Shown one piece after another: positions 24,970 through 37,436 of a DNA stretch of 64,000 bases; within the stretch, counting starts at the first letter, position 1, and each line of letters starts with the position of its first letter. Origin of the DNA: Sipunculus nudus (Eukaryota > Annelida > Sipuncula > Golfingiida > Sipunculidae). Both the position numbers and the translations under genes were made by a program. The notes beneath the pieces were generated by a model that was not told the origin of the DNA, did not search any database, and worked only from the letters and a program-made list of their open reading frames with translations. The DNA lies in contig CM049322.1 of assembly GCA_026874595.1 (NCBI GenBank), forward strand, positions 38,845,340-38,909,339, read 5' to 3'.

Positions 24970-26039
24970 TTATTCACAACAACACACAAAGTTACATTCC
25001 ATAGATAAATGTCATACTACCTTTCTCGTTGGACTACATAAACCATACGTCATTTATCTGTTAAACTTCCTAGATAGTAATTGGAAAATATGTTTCACAG
25101 CATAATTACATCGGAATAAATTAATTATAAAAGTGATATTTATTCTAGCATTTGTTGTTTTCCTCACTTTGTTAAAATGTCACCGTTTAACATAAATACG
25201 AGTGTTGTCTGAATATAATGAAAATATAAATACATTAAATAAATCAAAGATAGACACATTCAAATATTTACAAATATATTGATGTGATGAGTTAATCAGT
25301 TATTATACATATGTAATTCTCATTATACAGCTTGAACAAACATCATATTGTTAATCAATACAACATTTTACATTTCAGATTGGCAAGGAGATTCTTCAGG
25401 AGCTCCCTTAATGTCAAGTTACTAAGTCCAACGTTAATGATATGTGCTCTGTTAACCGAACAGCCGGATCTGCAAAGCAAGATCGCTATAGATCAGATCA
25501 CTTAGGCAGCTAAGCTAAACATTAATACTAAGTATACTGCTGTTTGCCCATATAAATATATCAGACCCCAATACGTGGATCTAGGCACTCAGGAAACGTC
25601 TGATAGATTACTTTATATTCGAGGCGAACCTCGAAAATGCTGTGTATATACAATGATTGTAAAACACTGTGTATAATGGACTTAACGTAAAACACGTGTG
25701 AATCATTATTAGCTCTTTAGGCTTTGGTCAAGCATGTTAGATGAAGAGTTTTCATCAACAATACGAAAAATTCACGCACACAAATACAACAGGCAATTGG
25801 AATACCAGTTGAAAATTAATCTCATTGGCAGTGAACCGAATAGTCTGTGTGTTCATGTTCCATTTGTGTATAAAATTAATTAGCTGATCTATTTTACAAA
25901 CATCTGTATAATATGTGCCGCACACACTATAAGGTCACAAGTTCTCCCTGTTGCATGTGTTAACATGTAGTGGGTAGTGCCCTGACGTCACTATTCTTAT
26001 ATCATAAAAAGTGTGTAAATACACAGAGGGGATGGAAAT
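24691..26039. other. Spacer with (TA)n at 24925-24967
   Basis: A 43 bp (TA)n run lies at 24925-24967. The rest is AT-rich. A segment after TACATTTCAG at about 25379 looks like an acceptor but the following frame closes after ten codons. No gene is supported. Confidence 0.5.
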
Positions 26040-26112
26040 CTATTGTAGCTCAGTGGTATAGAAGACGACCGGTAATCAGAAGGTTATGGGTTCGATTCCC
26101 ATCCGCAGTGAA
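26040..26112 (+). repeat. tRNA-like sequence, probably SINE or pseudo-tRNA
   Basis: TAGCTCAGTGGTATAGA is a good A box, and ATGGG-TTCGATT-CCCAT forms a perfect five-pair T arm with a consensus B box. The presumed acceptor arms (TCTATTG and CCGCAGT) pair at only a few positions and the anticodon arm is poor, so I do not call a functional tRNA. Confidence 0.55.
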
Positions 26113-26184
26113 CCTACCTTTCTGTGTTTTTATGTTTTATTTCTACATAATAGCATGGCCATTCGTACACAAACACATATACTA

Positions 26185-26185
<1 letters not shown>

Positions 26186-26255
<70 letters not shown>

Positions 26256-26260
26256 AGAGA
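26186..26260. repeat. (TA)n(GA)n compound microsatellite
   Basis: A TA run (26186-26217) passes directly into a GA run (to about 26260). The same arrangement recurs at 16223-16283 and 55279-55359. Confidence 0.95.
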
Positions 26261-26743
26261 AAGTCACATTTGCCCACCGTTAACAACCTTTTTTATACAA
26301 TATATGATATTATATCGTGTTTTTAACAAACACATGCAGAAAAAAACATCAAATGCGGATTAATCATACTCATGTGTTATCCAGGACAATTGAGGACAAT
26401 TCATAAACTTTAATAAATTAAACAGCAATAGTGTGTTTTAACACTTTTATGACACCTGGAATTTTACTAAAATATCCCCACGGAATTTCAACAATAAGGT
26501 GTGCCATTTAGGTAAGAGTTGGCGCTGTGTAAACAACACGTAAAGGATGAAACAGACTACGTTGGTAAAGATAATCTTTTCGAAACACGCCAGAGCCTCG
26601 ATACAAAATCAATGTCGATATCACCTCAAAAACTAGTCCTAGTGTTTTAGCATCAGGTTATCAGTAAAAGCTGATTCCTAAACCGGTGTTGTGCCTATTA
26701 ATCTTGTAATCCATTTTTACGTGTTAACATCATAGTTTTTCTG
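26261..26743. repeat. Spacer containing second copy of the CCCCACGGAATTT repeat
   Basis: TATCCCCACGGAATTT (about 26473) through GGCGCTGT (about 26525) matches the block at 24536-24590, including an upstream AATTTTA...AAA context. Nothing else is recognised here. Confidence 0.5.
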
Positions 26744-27078
26744 CGATTTCGGTTTGGGACTACGTGATAGGGCGGTAGCACACGCTTCCTGTCATTTTGT
26801 TTTGTATTCTGTTGTTACCCAGTTCCGGTGTCTACCGCAGCTGCTTGTCTTGGATGTGTAATAATTCCCATTGTTAGGTCATAACACCGATGAACCTCTC
26901 AAATATGCACCGTTTGTGAATGATAAAGGGCTGTGGGGTACAGCCTTCCAATTATGTCGGTAAATCGCTCACCCTGGGTGGGAGCCGACCGTGGAAATCT
27001 CACTATTCCTCGGCTAAGATGTGAACTCACGACCACCCGGCTTCGAGTCTTGTACTCCATCCCTGAGCCTCAAAAGCC
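26744..27078 (-). mobile_element. tRNA-derived SINE, copy B
   Basis: The body matches the SINE at 19499-19792 (CACACGCTTCCT, GTCATAACACCGA, GTGTGTAAT) and ends with the same ...AAAAGCC boundary at the tRNA-like head. It is more diverged in the B box than copy A. Confidence 0.75.
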
Positions 27079-27762
27079 GCTCACGAACGGTGAATTTATA
27101 AAATTTCTAAATTGATTTCTAAACGGATTTGAAGCGGCAAACTTGTTTACTTACTGCCCGTGTGTAATACACCTCGTCGGGCTCGGTAACATAATGTTGA
27201 CCAATGTGACAGCGGTGATCGGTGTTAGGCAAGAAACCCTAGGGTTGATACAGCGGTATTAAATTTCTTTAATATTTTGGTGAAACGTGCGGAAGCAAAT
27301 TACTTTTCAGAACTCAATATCTGGTAGACGTGAAGAATGAAAATACATTTGGCAAGTTCTTTCAAAATTGCAATATATACCGAATATGCTAGAGAACTTG
27401 GTCTGTCCTGTGTATCAAATCTAGGAAAAACCACACATCACATCAGCCCTGGAACCTGGGTGACAGCTGGTATAATAATTATTCGTAAGGGAAGTGTCCG
27501 AAAGCCAAAGGGAGACCCATGGTTAATTGTGCGGTATTAATACCATAGGAAATATGAACATATTAATGGAATAACACAAAATCACCAAAATATAATTAGA
27601 TTGATTCTTCTGGGAAATGGCATATCAAATTTATAGGGAAAATCATTAATACTTCAAAAGTTATAAGAAGGGGGATTAGGCAATACTTTCAAAGTTATCA
27701 TTTTCATTTTTTAAAATCCCCAGTACTTCAAGTTATGTCGTTCCCAAAAACATGACATTTTG
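27079..27762. other. Spacer without recognised genes
   Basis: Open frame 27337-27540 has no family motif. The sequence is AT-rich and otherwise featureless. Confidence 0.45.
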
Positions 27763-27797
27763 GGTGATTTGACCCTGCATATCAAGGTCAAATCACC
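27763..27797. repeat. Perfect 12 bp inverted repeat (hairpin)
   Basis: GGTGATTTGACC at 27763-27774 is matched exactly by GGTCAAATCACC at 27786-27797, with an 11 nt loop. It could be a transposon end, a structured RNA element or chance. The arms contain a TGACC/GGTCA half-site. Confidence 0.85.
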
Positions 27798-27848
27798 TGT
27801 TTCCCAACTCCTCCAAGATTTTGGTAGAAATCGTTTGGGTTTCAAATT

Positions 27849-28044
27849 TCAAATGAGAAAAGAAGCAGCACTTGTAGCAGCAACAGTAATTGCATTCACA
27901 AAGACTGCCGCCGACAAAAGACTGGACTGAAAATAATATGTCTCAGCCAAAGACGGAGACATAAGCAACACATCATGTTTCAGGACACCAGATGTAACCA
28001 TAGCTGAGAATCTGGCAACATTGATATCTAAACAATAAAGGAAA
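27849..28044 (-). CDS. Candidate terminal exon, unassigned
   Basis: A strong pyrimidine tract ends in TTATTGTTTAG at about 28045, followed by a frame of about 60 codons (DINVARFSAMVTSGVLKH...) to a TGA at 27849. The C-terminal half is small, aliphatic and could be membrane-embedded. No family is recognised and no upstream exon was found, so the call rests on one acceptor and an open frame. Confidence 0.22.
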
Positions 28045-28656
28045 AAAAGGCATAAATCTAGAAACAAATACAGGTTCCACCAGTCTCAATGGACTGATCA
28101 AGTAGTCATGATAATAAAAAGACACCACGTGAAACACAGCTTGATACGATCGTTGTCATTTGTTGGTGTCAACATTAGAGGGAAAATGGGTGAAAAAAGA
28201 ACATTTAAGTGGGGCCACAAGACTCTAGCGGCTGATTGACCCATCCATAAACGAATGCTGAACGAATCCAGCAGTGCTTAGCCTGATGCTAAGAGCTGAT
28301 ACACAGAGTGTATATCAAAAGTGGTCAGTGTTTATTCTGAATTTACATCACATATATATATATATACATGAACACGTGTATTTCTGCAGGTAGAGCGTAC
28401 GGTAAAAACTAGCTTCCTTTCACGTTCGAGGGCTTCCTATAACAATTGGTCTGTGCAAACACACGGCCTGGCCAGTAGTAAAAACGTTACTGTAGTGTTA
28501 TTGCGAGGAGCCTTATCTTAAGTATGATTGATTAGCCCACTGAACCGACAAGGGAAATGTAATGTGATTTATCATTCTCGCCTTTATATAGACCTGGTCT
28601 TAATGCCAAACTCATTTAAGGATCCAGCAGACCTGGAAATTGATATTTCTGCTTAA

Positions 28657-28658
<2 letters not shown>
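28045..28658. other. Spacer without recognised features
   Basis: Unique sequence with a short (TA)n at about 28353-28367. No gene is visible. Confidence 0.45.

Positions 28659-28718
<60 letters not shown>
28659..28718. repeat. (TA)30 microsatellite
   Basis: Uninterrupted TA run of 60 bp. Confidence 0.97.
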
Positions 28719-28721
<3 letters not shown>

Positions 28722-28740
28722 CGTTGCTACTTACTTGTAA

Positions 28741-28795
28741 AAAGCCCTGTCTTTTTTATGCTGAAGAGGTCCTGAAATGTATAACATTTTGTAAA
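28741..28795 (+). pseudogene. Possible relic of the CTGAAGAGGTCC exon
   Basis: CTGAAGAGGTCCTGAAA at 28761-28777 is identical over 17 bases to 37187-37203 and near-identical to the 12 bp cores of two CARD-like exons on the opposite strand. In the GAA-GAG-GTC frame it reads FYAEEVLK and closes after eight more codons. It may be a detached exon copy. Confidence 0.25.
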
Positions 28796-29040
28796 TTCTA
28801 AGCCTGTTGCGAAATATATTTAACTTTTGGTGGATAATAGTTTCACAAGAAAAGTTGTGTTTGTAGGGAATAAAAACAGTTTACCCTACATAATGAAATA
28901 TCTTATTTTGATTTTTTTCTAATGCATATGTGAGCCATATCCATTTACTTTTATCCTGTAAAGTTAATTTAGTTAGTAATTTTGCCCGTACATAAGTCTT
29001 TGGGCTTCGAACAACGGTAAATTATAAAAGCTTTACTCAC

Positions 29041-29117
29041 CAACACCCAGCCTTCGTTTTCCAGGCTTGTCCGACAAGAGACCAGGTGCCAGTCGGTCCC
29101 CGTCTAATAACACTTCA
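29041..29117 (-). CDS. Candidate exon with strong donor, unassigned
   Basis: On the minus strand an open segment reads EVLLDGDRLAPGLLSDKPGK then RRLGV and ends at a good donor (G/GTGAGTAAAG). The only nearby acceptor, CTAATCTGAAG, is weak. Codon use and composition look coding, richer in GC than the surroundings. No family is recognised. Confidence 0.25.
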
Positions 29118-30429
29118 GATTAGCCCGGGAACTAGGATAACTACTTAGTAATATATCACAGAGCAAATGCTAGAAAACCAAAGGCAGAGCCTTTGTGAAT
29201 TGTATGATTATAAACTTATATATATAATAATAACTTATATGCACTTATATGCACTTATATATATAAATGTCTTAGATATTTACAAGTCGCTTGCAAATAC
29301 AGTGAACAGGGGCCTAAGGAAACAAACATGAGCCCAGATATGGTGTATTGAGCATTAGCTATTATTGGGAAGCAACCCTATATTTTGTTTTGTGCTACTA
29401 GCAAAAATACAACCAACAGAATTAGCACAGAGGGAGTCTTTGTTGCTGTGAGGGGCCATTTGGTCAACTGCTAGTCATTCATTCCTATGGCCAACAGTGC
29501 ATTTTATTGAGGTAAAGAGGTTCCAATGGGATATGTTACTATTCATATAATGGCATATAAATAAAAAATATTATAAATATTGTATGAGTATATATAAACA
29601 TAATATGCATGTGGACATGATATGCATGTAAAACCCTCATGATTTCAGGAGTACACTGACATGTTAATAAAATCATCTTTTTCATCTTTTTTGTTTTAAT
29701 TGTTTGTAAAATTGAAAAAAGGGGTTATGTACATGTGTTTACACCAGTTTACACTTTATTTTCACTAATTCATCTCAGACTGTGGCTCTTACATACGTAA
29801 GCTAAAGTAATTTTAATGCTGACAAAAGTTAACCTCTCACTTAAGTTTATCCACTTATCTCCCCTGCACAATGTAGACAACTCCCGCCACCAACGTTCTG
29901 GACACCTATCAATTGCCATTACAAAAACAAGAAGAAACCTTAGCCCTAGTACACGTATAGATAATATGTTCAATACCAGATACCTTATTGAGCGTACCTC
30001 ATAAAGGCTGTATGTAATGTATGATTAACACAGGAAATCGCAAGTTAAATCAGAAAGGAACCTTACCCTCTTTCTGTATAACAAAAAGGTTACATACAGC
30101 TATTCGCACGTATAGTTTTCTTTACATTCTGTCTACAAATAGACCTGGAACCTAGAGCAAAACTCTTATAGTCTTATATACGGGAGACGGGAGGTCTACC
30201 ATACTACAACTGTGTAATAGCACGCGTGTATGAGAAACTGAAATGGAGTCACCTGCGCTGTAGCTGTCGGGTAACATGATACGCTACCATGTCTAAGTTT
30301 AAGCTCCAGAGGAATAGGAGAGTTAATGTCCACATAAATACTTAACTATCCTTATATGGTAGAGGACTAAGGATAATGTATATATATATATATAATGTTA
30401 CGGAAACATTTTGCTAGAGGGAAAATATT
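29118..30429. other. Spacer without recognised genes
   Basis: AT-rich, with a short repeated TTATATGCAC near 29235-29262. Overlapping antisense frames at 29770-30004 show no motif. Confidence 0.45.
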
Positions 30430-30505
30430 GGGCCGATCACGGATTCGAACCCATATCGTGGTGCACATGTCCGGCGTTACAACCGCTTAGCTAGAAAAGC
30501 AAGCC
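30430..30505 (-). repeat. tRNA-like SINE head or pseudo-tRNA
   Basis: On the minus strand TAGCTAAGCGGTTGTAACG resembles an A box and GGGTTCGAATCC is a consensus B box. Stems do not close, so it is not a functional tRNA. It is flanked by (TA)n tracts at 30378-30394 and 30552-30588. Confidence 0.5.
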
Positions 30506-30551
30506 TCACGAGCGATACAGTTCGGTCTGCTTTTATATGCATCATGTAACA

Positions 30552-30588
<37 letters not shown>

Positions 30589-32114
30589 CACACATTTATA
30601 TAATACATCAAGTTTGAGCGAATGTCACATTAAACTGTGTGCATGGCTCCCTGCTAACCAACCGACCTATAAGTTGATATGAGACTATGAACAAGTATTA
30701 ATACCAATGGATGGGAGCTCATTCAGATAATATGAATGATCACATCAAGGGGTGGGGAGCTATTTTCATTCACTAGAAACGTGTTCGTATAATCTTAAGG
30801 CTCATGTTGCTACACCTTACACTATATAAACTCTAAGTTGTTAATCAAGCTCTCGTGCAAACGTTCGTATGGGCACCACTCCAACTCAAACATTTATATA
30901 CAAAGGTGAACTTTGTATGTATTGGGCTAGCTCTATATATTGTCATATGTTCAAATGATTTAATATAGATTTATAATTACCTCATATTTAGTATAACTCC
31001 ATTTTGCGTGTTATCCATGTGTTTATGTTAATATAACACTGTAATGTCCTCCATTAATATATTACAAACAATATCATTTTAACATGTTTACTTTCACTTT
31101 TTTCTGAATACCACAATACACAATTTTAATGGGTTTGTGCTTCATATAATATGTTGTATTAAAGTGTGTAGTAATACAGTTAATAAAGCAATAATTGAGC
31201 ATTCATTTATAGGAAAATCGGAAGTTTCGGAAGTTATGGAAGTTACAATAAGTAAACCCTAGCTCTACATGACGTAACAAACTTAACTATAATATTTACT
31301 TCGTTAAATACACTGCTGCCGCTACAAGCGTTAACTAAATGCTGCCTTACTCTGTTCTAACTTATACAGCTTAAATCAAAACATATTCTGCGTGGTTCTC
31401 TCTCTATATATGATATCAGAAGAAACATGGGTCAGTGGGGCATATGCCTGCGACAATAACTATGCTCTCTCACATTTAATGAATCTTTTGTCATATTCAG
31501 CATCATCATCATCATCATGATTGTCATCACCATGATCCTTTTTTAATGCTATCACTTTATGTGTACATGGATCTTTGATACAAACTATTCTTCATTTACT
31601 CGTGGGGACGGTATTGCAGTAATGGTGTAACAATAAATCGAATATATCGAGGACTGGTCATCTTCTTTGAAAATCATTAAAGTCTTTGCATAACCGATCA
31701 AAAAGGAGTATGTATGCACCTCCACAAAAGTCATATTATCCCGAACAAAAAATCTCACCCTGTCAGACATATGAGAAAGACGTTAACAAACCCAGCCGTT
31801 ACCTTGATCTTTCAACGTGATTTACATCAAGACTATATGTTAGGTACAATTCTATACGGCAGATTTCACGGTTTAATAGAAGGTACATAAAATATTTCTG
31901 TCAATGAACTTGGTTTTATAACTAATTCTAATCACTTCATTTCAGGCATCATCATCTTTGTCATTTACGTGAGCAGTACAGTTTTCTGTACATGTAATAC
32001 TGTTTCTAACTCTGTTTGTTATTATATGTATCGTTTAATTAAATTATATTGCTACACCTGGAAACTGTGTAATTCCTTTACCCAAAGTACTTGCCACAAT
32101 GAACTATAAATATG

Positions 32115-32159
<45 letters not shown>

Positions 32160-34280
32160 TATATTTATAATTATATTTATATTTATATATGTATATATAT
32201 ATAAAGGGACAAACTTGGTGCAATGTAATATTATACTCATAGAAAAGATAATATAAACGTTCATGTGGACAGTCACGTTTTATTAACTATTATTGTAAAT
32301 ATATCAATTTGGATTATCATCATATGCATGTCAAGGTGAAAGTCCACTGCAGTTCACTTCATATTGGCCTCCCAATTATATACTGTGATTGCCCTTTCCA
32401 CCTAACAAAATATACTCTGGTTTTTATGAGTAAAAGTCCCACCGTGTTTGTTTCATGTCAAAACTTTGAACTTAGTATGAATTATTCAGAAAAGCTAACT
32501 AGATAAAATTAAGGGAAGGTAATTTAAGAAAAAAAAGAATTATATCAACTCTCAAAATACAATTTCTTTTTCAAAGTCACCAAATACCTTGCATATACTC
32601 AGCACTTATCCTGAATTCGTTTGAACAAACTTCGTCCATCATGATAACTTTTACAATGGACACATATGGCCTTTACATTGTTCTGTATTGTTTTTATCAT
32701 TAAAAAGCTATCAGTACTTGACCTGTATGGAAATTGGGCCCTACAAGCAATTTTCAATATCAAATTATATCAGCGGTCACGCTTAGCATGCGTCATTTTA
32801 AGCAGTTAAACAGTCACTTGTTTCATATTTGCAGTTGTTTTCCACACGGTATTCGTTACAAAATTACAGTATTGTTTCTCGCAATAGGATTAAATATAAT
32901 GTGTTAATGGAATTCCATAAGTAGTTGTGTATAAACATATTTCATCATACATCTTCAGATACTGGAGACCTCTTGGCATTAATAAGTTATTAAGTAACCC
33001 ATACTAGAAAATTTATATGGGCGTCTACTTTCAATATAATGTTGTTTTGGCATATGTTACCCATATTTTACATAGCATGGCAGCTGGAATAAAAATATCA
33101 GCCAGGGTCCCAAATCAACATTTAATGTAATGGAAACATTAAGAAGAAATGGAGAAAGATGTGAACGCAGATTCAAGTAAAGGTGTTGGGATTTGAAAAT
33201 ATATAATAATAAGTAACAATATTTTAGCTAGAAAAAACACTCAGAGAGCGGAGACTTCATTCATATGACATTGCCAGTAATGGAGCATGTTTTCACTTTG
33301 AAATTCCTTGATCCAGATGGTGATTCTGATCACCCCCAAAATTTAAATACTTTCCATGCATCATTGTCGAGCTACCATGGAACATTCATCAAAATCCGTT
33401 AATATTTTTGAGTAATGTTACAAACAGAAAAAAAACTCCTTAATTGGTGGAGGATACAACAATGAAAAGACTACAAGCTGGTAACTATCAAACAGAATAA
33501 CCGAAATTGTGACAAGAACAGTGCGTGGATGATGAACGACAATGGGATAATGTACAATGAGGCTTACAAACCTTCCAAATATTCATTTTAAGGGTTTTTT
33601 ACAATTACTCTATTAAGGATAAATCCATTTTATTTGAAGATGCATATTATTTCATTTAAACCAAATAATCGAATATGCTAGTGTAAAAGGGTTAAATGTA
33701 CTTTCATAACTCTAGTTTTGAATTGTTGTAATTTGGAAAAAAATGATATAATTGAAAAACATGTAAATAATTCCCCAAAGTTTACCAAGTTGTATATTAT
33801 TCACGATGGCTCCCCAGTCCCCCGGGCTTTACCAATAAAAGAACTGCCCGTATTATCCGCTCGCAGGCGGGGGTATCATCCGGTTGCCAACCAGACTCAT
33901 TGTCGCTGGGATGCAAAAGATACCTATTCACATGCGAAATCTTAGCTTAATATTTGGTTTAGGAAAACGTTTAAATATATCTACGTCTACGTGAAACCAA
34001 ACATTGTTCGCATTGTCCCAGTTATTTTGCATATACAATTATCTGATAGATGAAGTCAAATCAAGAAGACTAAGTGAATACCAACGCTGCTTCAGCCATT
34101 ATGTGATTCGCGCTGTCATTCGATATCATTTTTACAGCTTTTAACCAAATAATACGCCTGTTTCGTTGAAATAATGTATAAGTATAAAAATGTCTTGATC
34201 TTACTACCATATGTCATGCTCTTTGTTCAACAGAAACAATAAAACAACATTTAGCGTTTTATGGAATAGTGTGTGAGTCA
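30506..34280. other. Long gene-poor spacer
   Basis: AT-rich sequence with a CAT-repeat block (31500-31530), a (TA)n run (32119-32155) and a following TTATAT-rich stretch. Open frames at 31585, 32309 and 33718 lack family motifs and splice support. I see no gene. Confidence 0.5.
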
Positions 34281-34490
34281 TATTGCCAACCCTCCTCCTT
34301 TTCCCGGGCTTGGGACCGGCAGGATGCTGTCTCATAGACGACGGCCATCCAGGCGGAGTTGATCAAGGTTCGGGTGATGTTCTCCGAAAGAGCGCTTAAA
34401 CTCTAAGAATCCTTGCCACATTGACAAGCCTACAGGGGTCCTTGTTGCCCGAACCTGTGTTGGGGTTTATCCTTGTTCAAAGTGTTCTCG
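34281..34490. repeat. GC-richer block, probably repeat-derived
   Basis: The composition changes abruptly to GC-rich (CTTTTCCCGGGCTTGGGACC ... GATGCTGTCTCATAGACGACGG) inside AT-rich DNA and then returns to background. That pattern suggests an inserted repeat or retrotransposon end. I could not find a second copy in the window. Confidence 0.3.
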
Positions 34491-34933
34491 CTTCTTGGAA
34501 AGCAAGTTGATTTGGTCACTTGTTTAACCTCTCTTACGGGCTGAAACAGCATCGATTGTGCACTCAATTAGAAAATGAAATCATACTAAACAAAAAATCT
34601 TTACCATTTCACATCCTAAACATTAAGATTAACTGTTCTCTATTTATTATATATTTTCCTTGTAGCTGTTGGTTATGATGCCAATAAGATTTGAACCTAG
34701 ATATTTTATTTTTAATAATAATATATTGAACCAACTAAAAACATTCAATTTTCTCAAAAAGTAAATCAGCATTTGCTTAAGTGATTTGTATATAACATAA
34801 TAAATGCTCTCAACCAATTCACATTGCAGTAAAATTACATAATAATTTTCCTATTACCGCTCAAAAAAGCTCAGAAAAATTCTTGGTCCTAGTAATACGA
34901 ATTAATTTAAGTCGATGCTGTTGTTTTACAAAC
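34491..34933. other. Spacer without recognised features
   Basis: AT-rich. Possible intron downstream of the exon at 35127-34934. Confidence 0.4.
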
Positions 34934-36132
34934 CTTAAGTGACAATACGTTTATATGATTCTCAGGCAGCATAATATTGTTTTGTCCTTTGGTGTCCTTT
35001 AACCTAGCAACACCGTGCCAGCTACATGCAGGATCAACCAAGGAGGTACCATCTATTGTACACTGAATACATTTGTCAGCAAGTGTGCTCACGTGAATCT
35101 CTGTTCTACGGGCCTTAACAGTTTTCCCTGGAAAATCATAGGTTACGACATTTACATGTAAAAACATCCGCACAAATGCGGATACAGATAACTAATCCGT
35201 ATAAAGCATGAAGAACGGTGATTTCGAGGGCAGGGGAAGTGTTATAACCTTTACTTATATTTTCCCCTATGCACAAAAGTTTGCATGCACCCAAGTGTCT
35301 TAATAGCTTATTTCCTTTTCAAACTCGAAGAGATTTATCTTTGAGGTTTACTTTATATTCAAGGCTACATTCCACTCTGTATTAAAACGATGAAAACTTC
35401 AACATACAATTAAACTGAGTTTTATGTTTTGTTTAGTAAATACCAAGTATAATCACGTCTTTATATAATGATGATCATAACATTATGGAATAAATAGGGC
35501 CTCTGATGTTTTAATACATTTACCTGATGGGAGAAATTTAATAACGTGTGCCTTCCCGACCTCTTCAGGCATTTTTTAATCGTTTAAAAGACCTATCTGA
35601 TTTATATTTCAATATTTGAAATAGATGCATCACTTTACTTGTATTTGATGGCTGGTTCTGAAAAATATGTTAATGCTGGTATCAATATGATATAAAAATA
35701 CCATAAAGTAGACTTAAAAATGCACTTAGTCACAAACTAGACAGCATGGGGATTTCATTTATTATATATCAGCAAAACCGTGTTTTTCCAAAAGCCTACT
35801 TCATAGATATAATATATACACATATTTATATACACTTAAATATACACACACACAAATAATTTAAAATGGTAGCTTAGTGATTTCCTTTTACCTGTAACTT
35901 GCTTAATTTATCTGAAAAGGTTTCAATAATATTGGAAATATTCTAATAACCGCAAATTATTAGAAACATCACATTAAATTGGCAAACCTCAATTTCTTCA
36001 AGCTCCTCCTCTAACAATACATTTGTTGATAATATCTCAACCTTAAGCTTAACATCCCAGCGCAGATATTTGACGATATCTGGCAAGGCACGATTAATGC
36101 CTGAACGAAGTTTCTCTGACATCATTGGAGCT
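34934..36132 (-). pseudogene. CARD-like gene fragment, three phase-matched exons, one in-frame stop
   Basis: Exon a (36132-35988, acceptor CTTCTTCCAG, donor GAG/GTTTGC) encodes a helical segment with LPDIVKYLRWDVKLKVEIL and ends EEELEEIE, as in helices 1-3 of CARD domains. Exon b (35596-35524, donor G/GTAAAT) continues LLND-stop-KMPEEVGKAHVIKFLPS, resembling helices 4-5. Exon c (35127-34934, acceptor GATTTTCCAG, donor AAG/GTTTGT) encodes 64 residues (KTVKARRTEIHVSTLADK...) with three Cys and no recognised family. Phases chain correctly (0 after a, 1 after b, 0 after c). The TAA in exon b is the only lesion. CARDs are homotypic adaptor domains in apoptosis and innate signalling. The CARD call is by pattern only. 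Exon b could instead be a true first exon starting at its ATG. Confidence 0.42.
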
Positions 36133-37140
36133 CTGGAAGAAGAAGAGATAAATACACATACTACAAATCACATACACATACACAATACTACAATACAGAT
36201 AATATTATTTATGTATACATGTATATATAAAGAAAAAAACGCGACAATTAAAAAATAGCTGAACGGGCGTAGGAAACGAAATATGATTGAAAAAATGGAA
36301 TTAGGAGTCTGGTTTGTGAAACATCAAGTACTATAGCATATATACAATGAAGCATAAACCTAAAAAACAGTTCTCGACTTAACAAGGGATCTAAAAGACG
36401 CTTCTGAAGAAGAATTACCGTGTTAAGCAAGAGCGACTGTATGAAAACAAACATGTTGATCCGTTGCCTATTCCTCTAATTGACGATTACAGATTTTTTC
36501 AGTTGGGTCAAGAATAATACCCTGACACCTTGATTTGTATTTTAACGACTGCGGTAATCGTTCTAACGTGTTTGTTGCAACATACTGTTCAACCCTTGAA
36601 TTTCAGTTATTTTTTACCAGGAATTATAATTTTTTTAAAAATATGAAACATCCCAAGAACATTGCTTTGTAGCCTGCTCGAGGATACTGGCTATGATTAC
36701 TCGTGCAATTGCATCAATACTAAAGCAATGACTAGAAGATCGCTGTTCCCTCCAACAGATCATTATGAGTCTCAATACCTATGAAGCAGGTTTCTGATCT
36801 ACAAATTTGAACTGCGCTTTTGTGAGGGAGACGGCTGGTGAATGCATTGGATCAGAGCCAATGATCTGGGAATTAGACTGCTGATCAATTAAGATGATCA
36901 GTGCCACTGCCCAGGGACAGTGATGGTTGATCCTGTCATTGGATCAGTGCCAATTCCCTCGAAAGAAGATTGCTCATAATGATCCAGGGCAGTGTCAATC
37001 CCCTCGCACAGACAATTCTGATTCTTCAAAGATAATACATGTGAAATCCCGGAGCTTTGAAATATATCCTGTAACGTTAACTATCTTTGTTGATAATCTT
37101 ACAAACTGCTAACATACACAGAGTTGTGTTTGGTTCATTT
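36133..37140. other. Spacer with loose GATCAGTGCCA repeats
   Basis: Words like GATCAGTGCCA and CAATTCCCTCG / CAATCCCCTCG recur irregularly at 36840-37010. A short open frame at 36248-36454 (minus) lies just upstream of the CARD-like exon but lacks a donor in phase. No start exon was identified. Confidence 0.4.
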
Positions 37141-37149
37141 GGGAAGAAT

Positions 37150-37220
37150 GCTTCACCTGTTTGTGATAAAAATGCTTCTGTTTATCCTGAAGAGGTCCTG
37201 AAAGAAGAACAATCAAGCTA
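37150..37220 (+). pseudogene. Possible relic of the CTGAAGAGGTCC exon
   Basis: CTGAAGAGGTCCTGAAA (37187-37203) lies in an open frame reading DKNASVYPEEVLKEEQSS before a TAA. It shares the EEV.K core with the exons at 35596-35524 and 43818-43744, but on the opposite strand. It lacks clear splice sites. Confidence 0.25.
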
Positions 37221-37378
37221 AAATTCAATTTGGCATGAAAAGTTGGAAGCGTTGCTTATATAGTGATGCACAAGACAGCGCATATATTGGTATCATTAAT
37301 ACTGTTTATAATCCTTGCTTTATCAAAATCTCAAAATACTTATTGGTGTCAAGATTCCTAGATGAACACACACAAACA

Positions 37379-37400
37379 TATATATATATATATATATATA

Positions 37401-37434
<34 letters not shown>
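37379..37434. repeat. (TA)n microsatellite, interrupted
   Basis: TA runs at 37379-37400 and 37403-37434 are separated by AACA-type interruption. Confidence 0.95.

Positions 37435-37436
<2 letters not shown>

Noticed and set aside
26040-26112. Functional tRNA gene
   Set aside because: The T arm is perfect but the acceptor arms mismatch at most positions and no clean anticodon arm can be drawn.
37187-37198. Minus-strand reading of the CTGAAGAGGTCC block as tiny exons (GGACCTCTTCAG after a CAG acceptor)
   Set aside because: The acceptor-like CAG looks attractive, but the exon-supported copies at 35.5 and 43.8 kb use the other orientation, so I prefer the plus-strand relic reading here.
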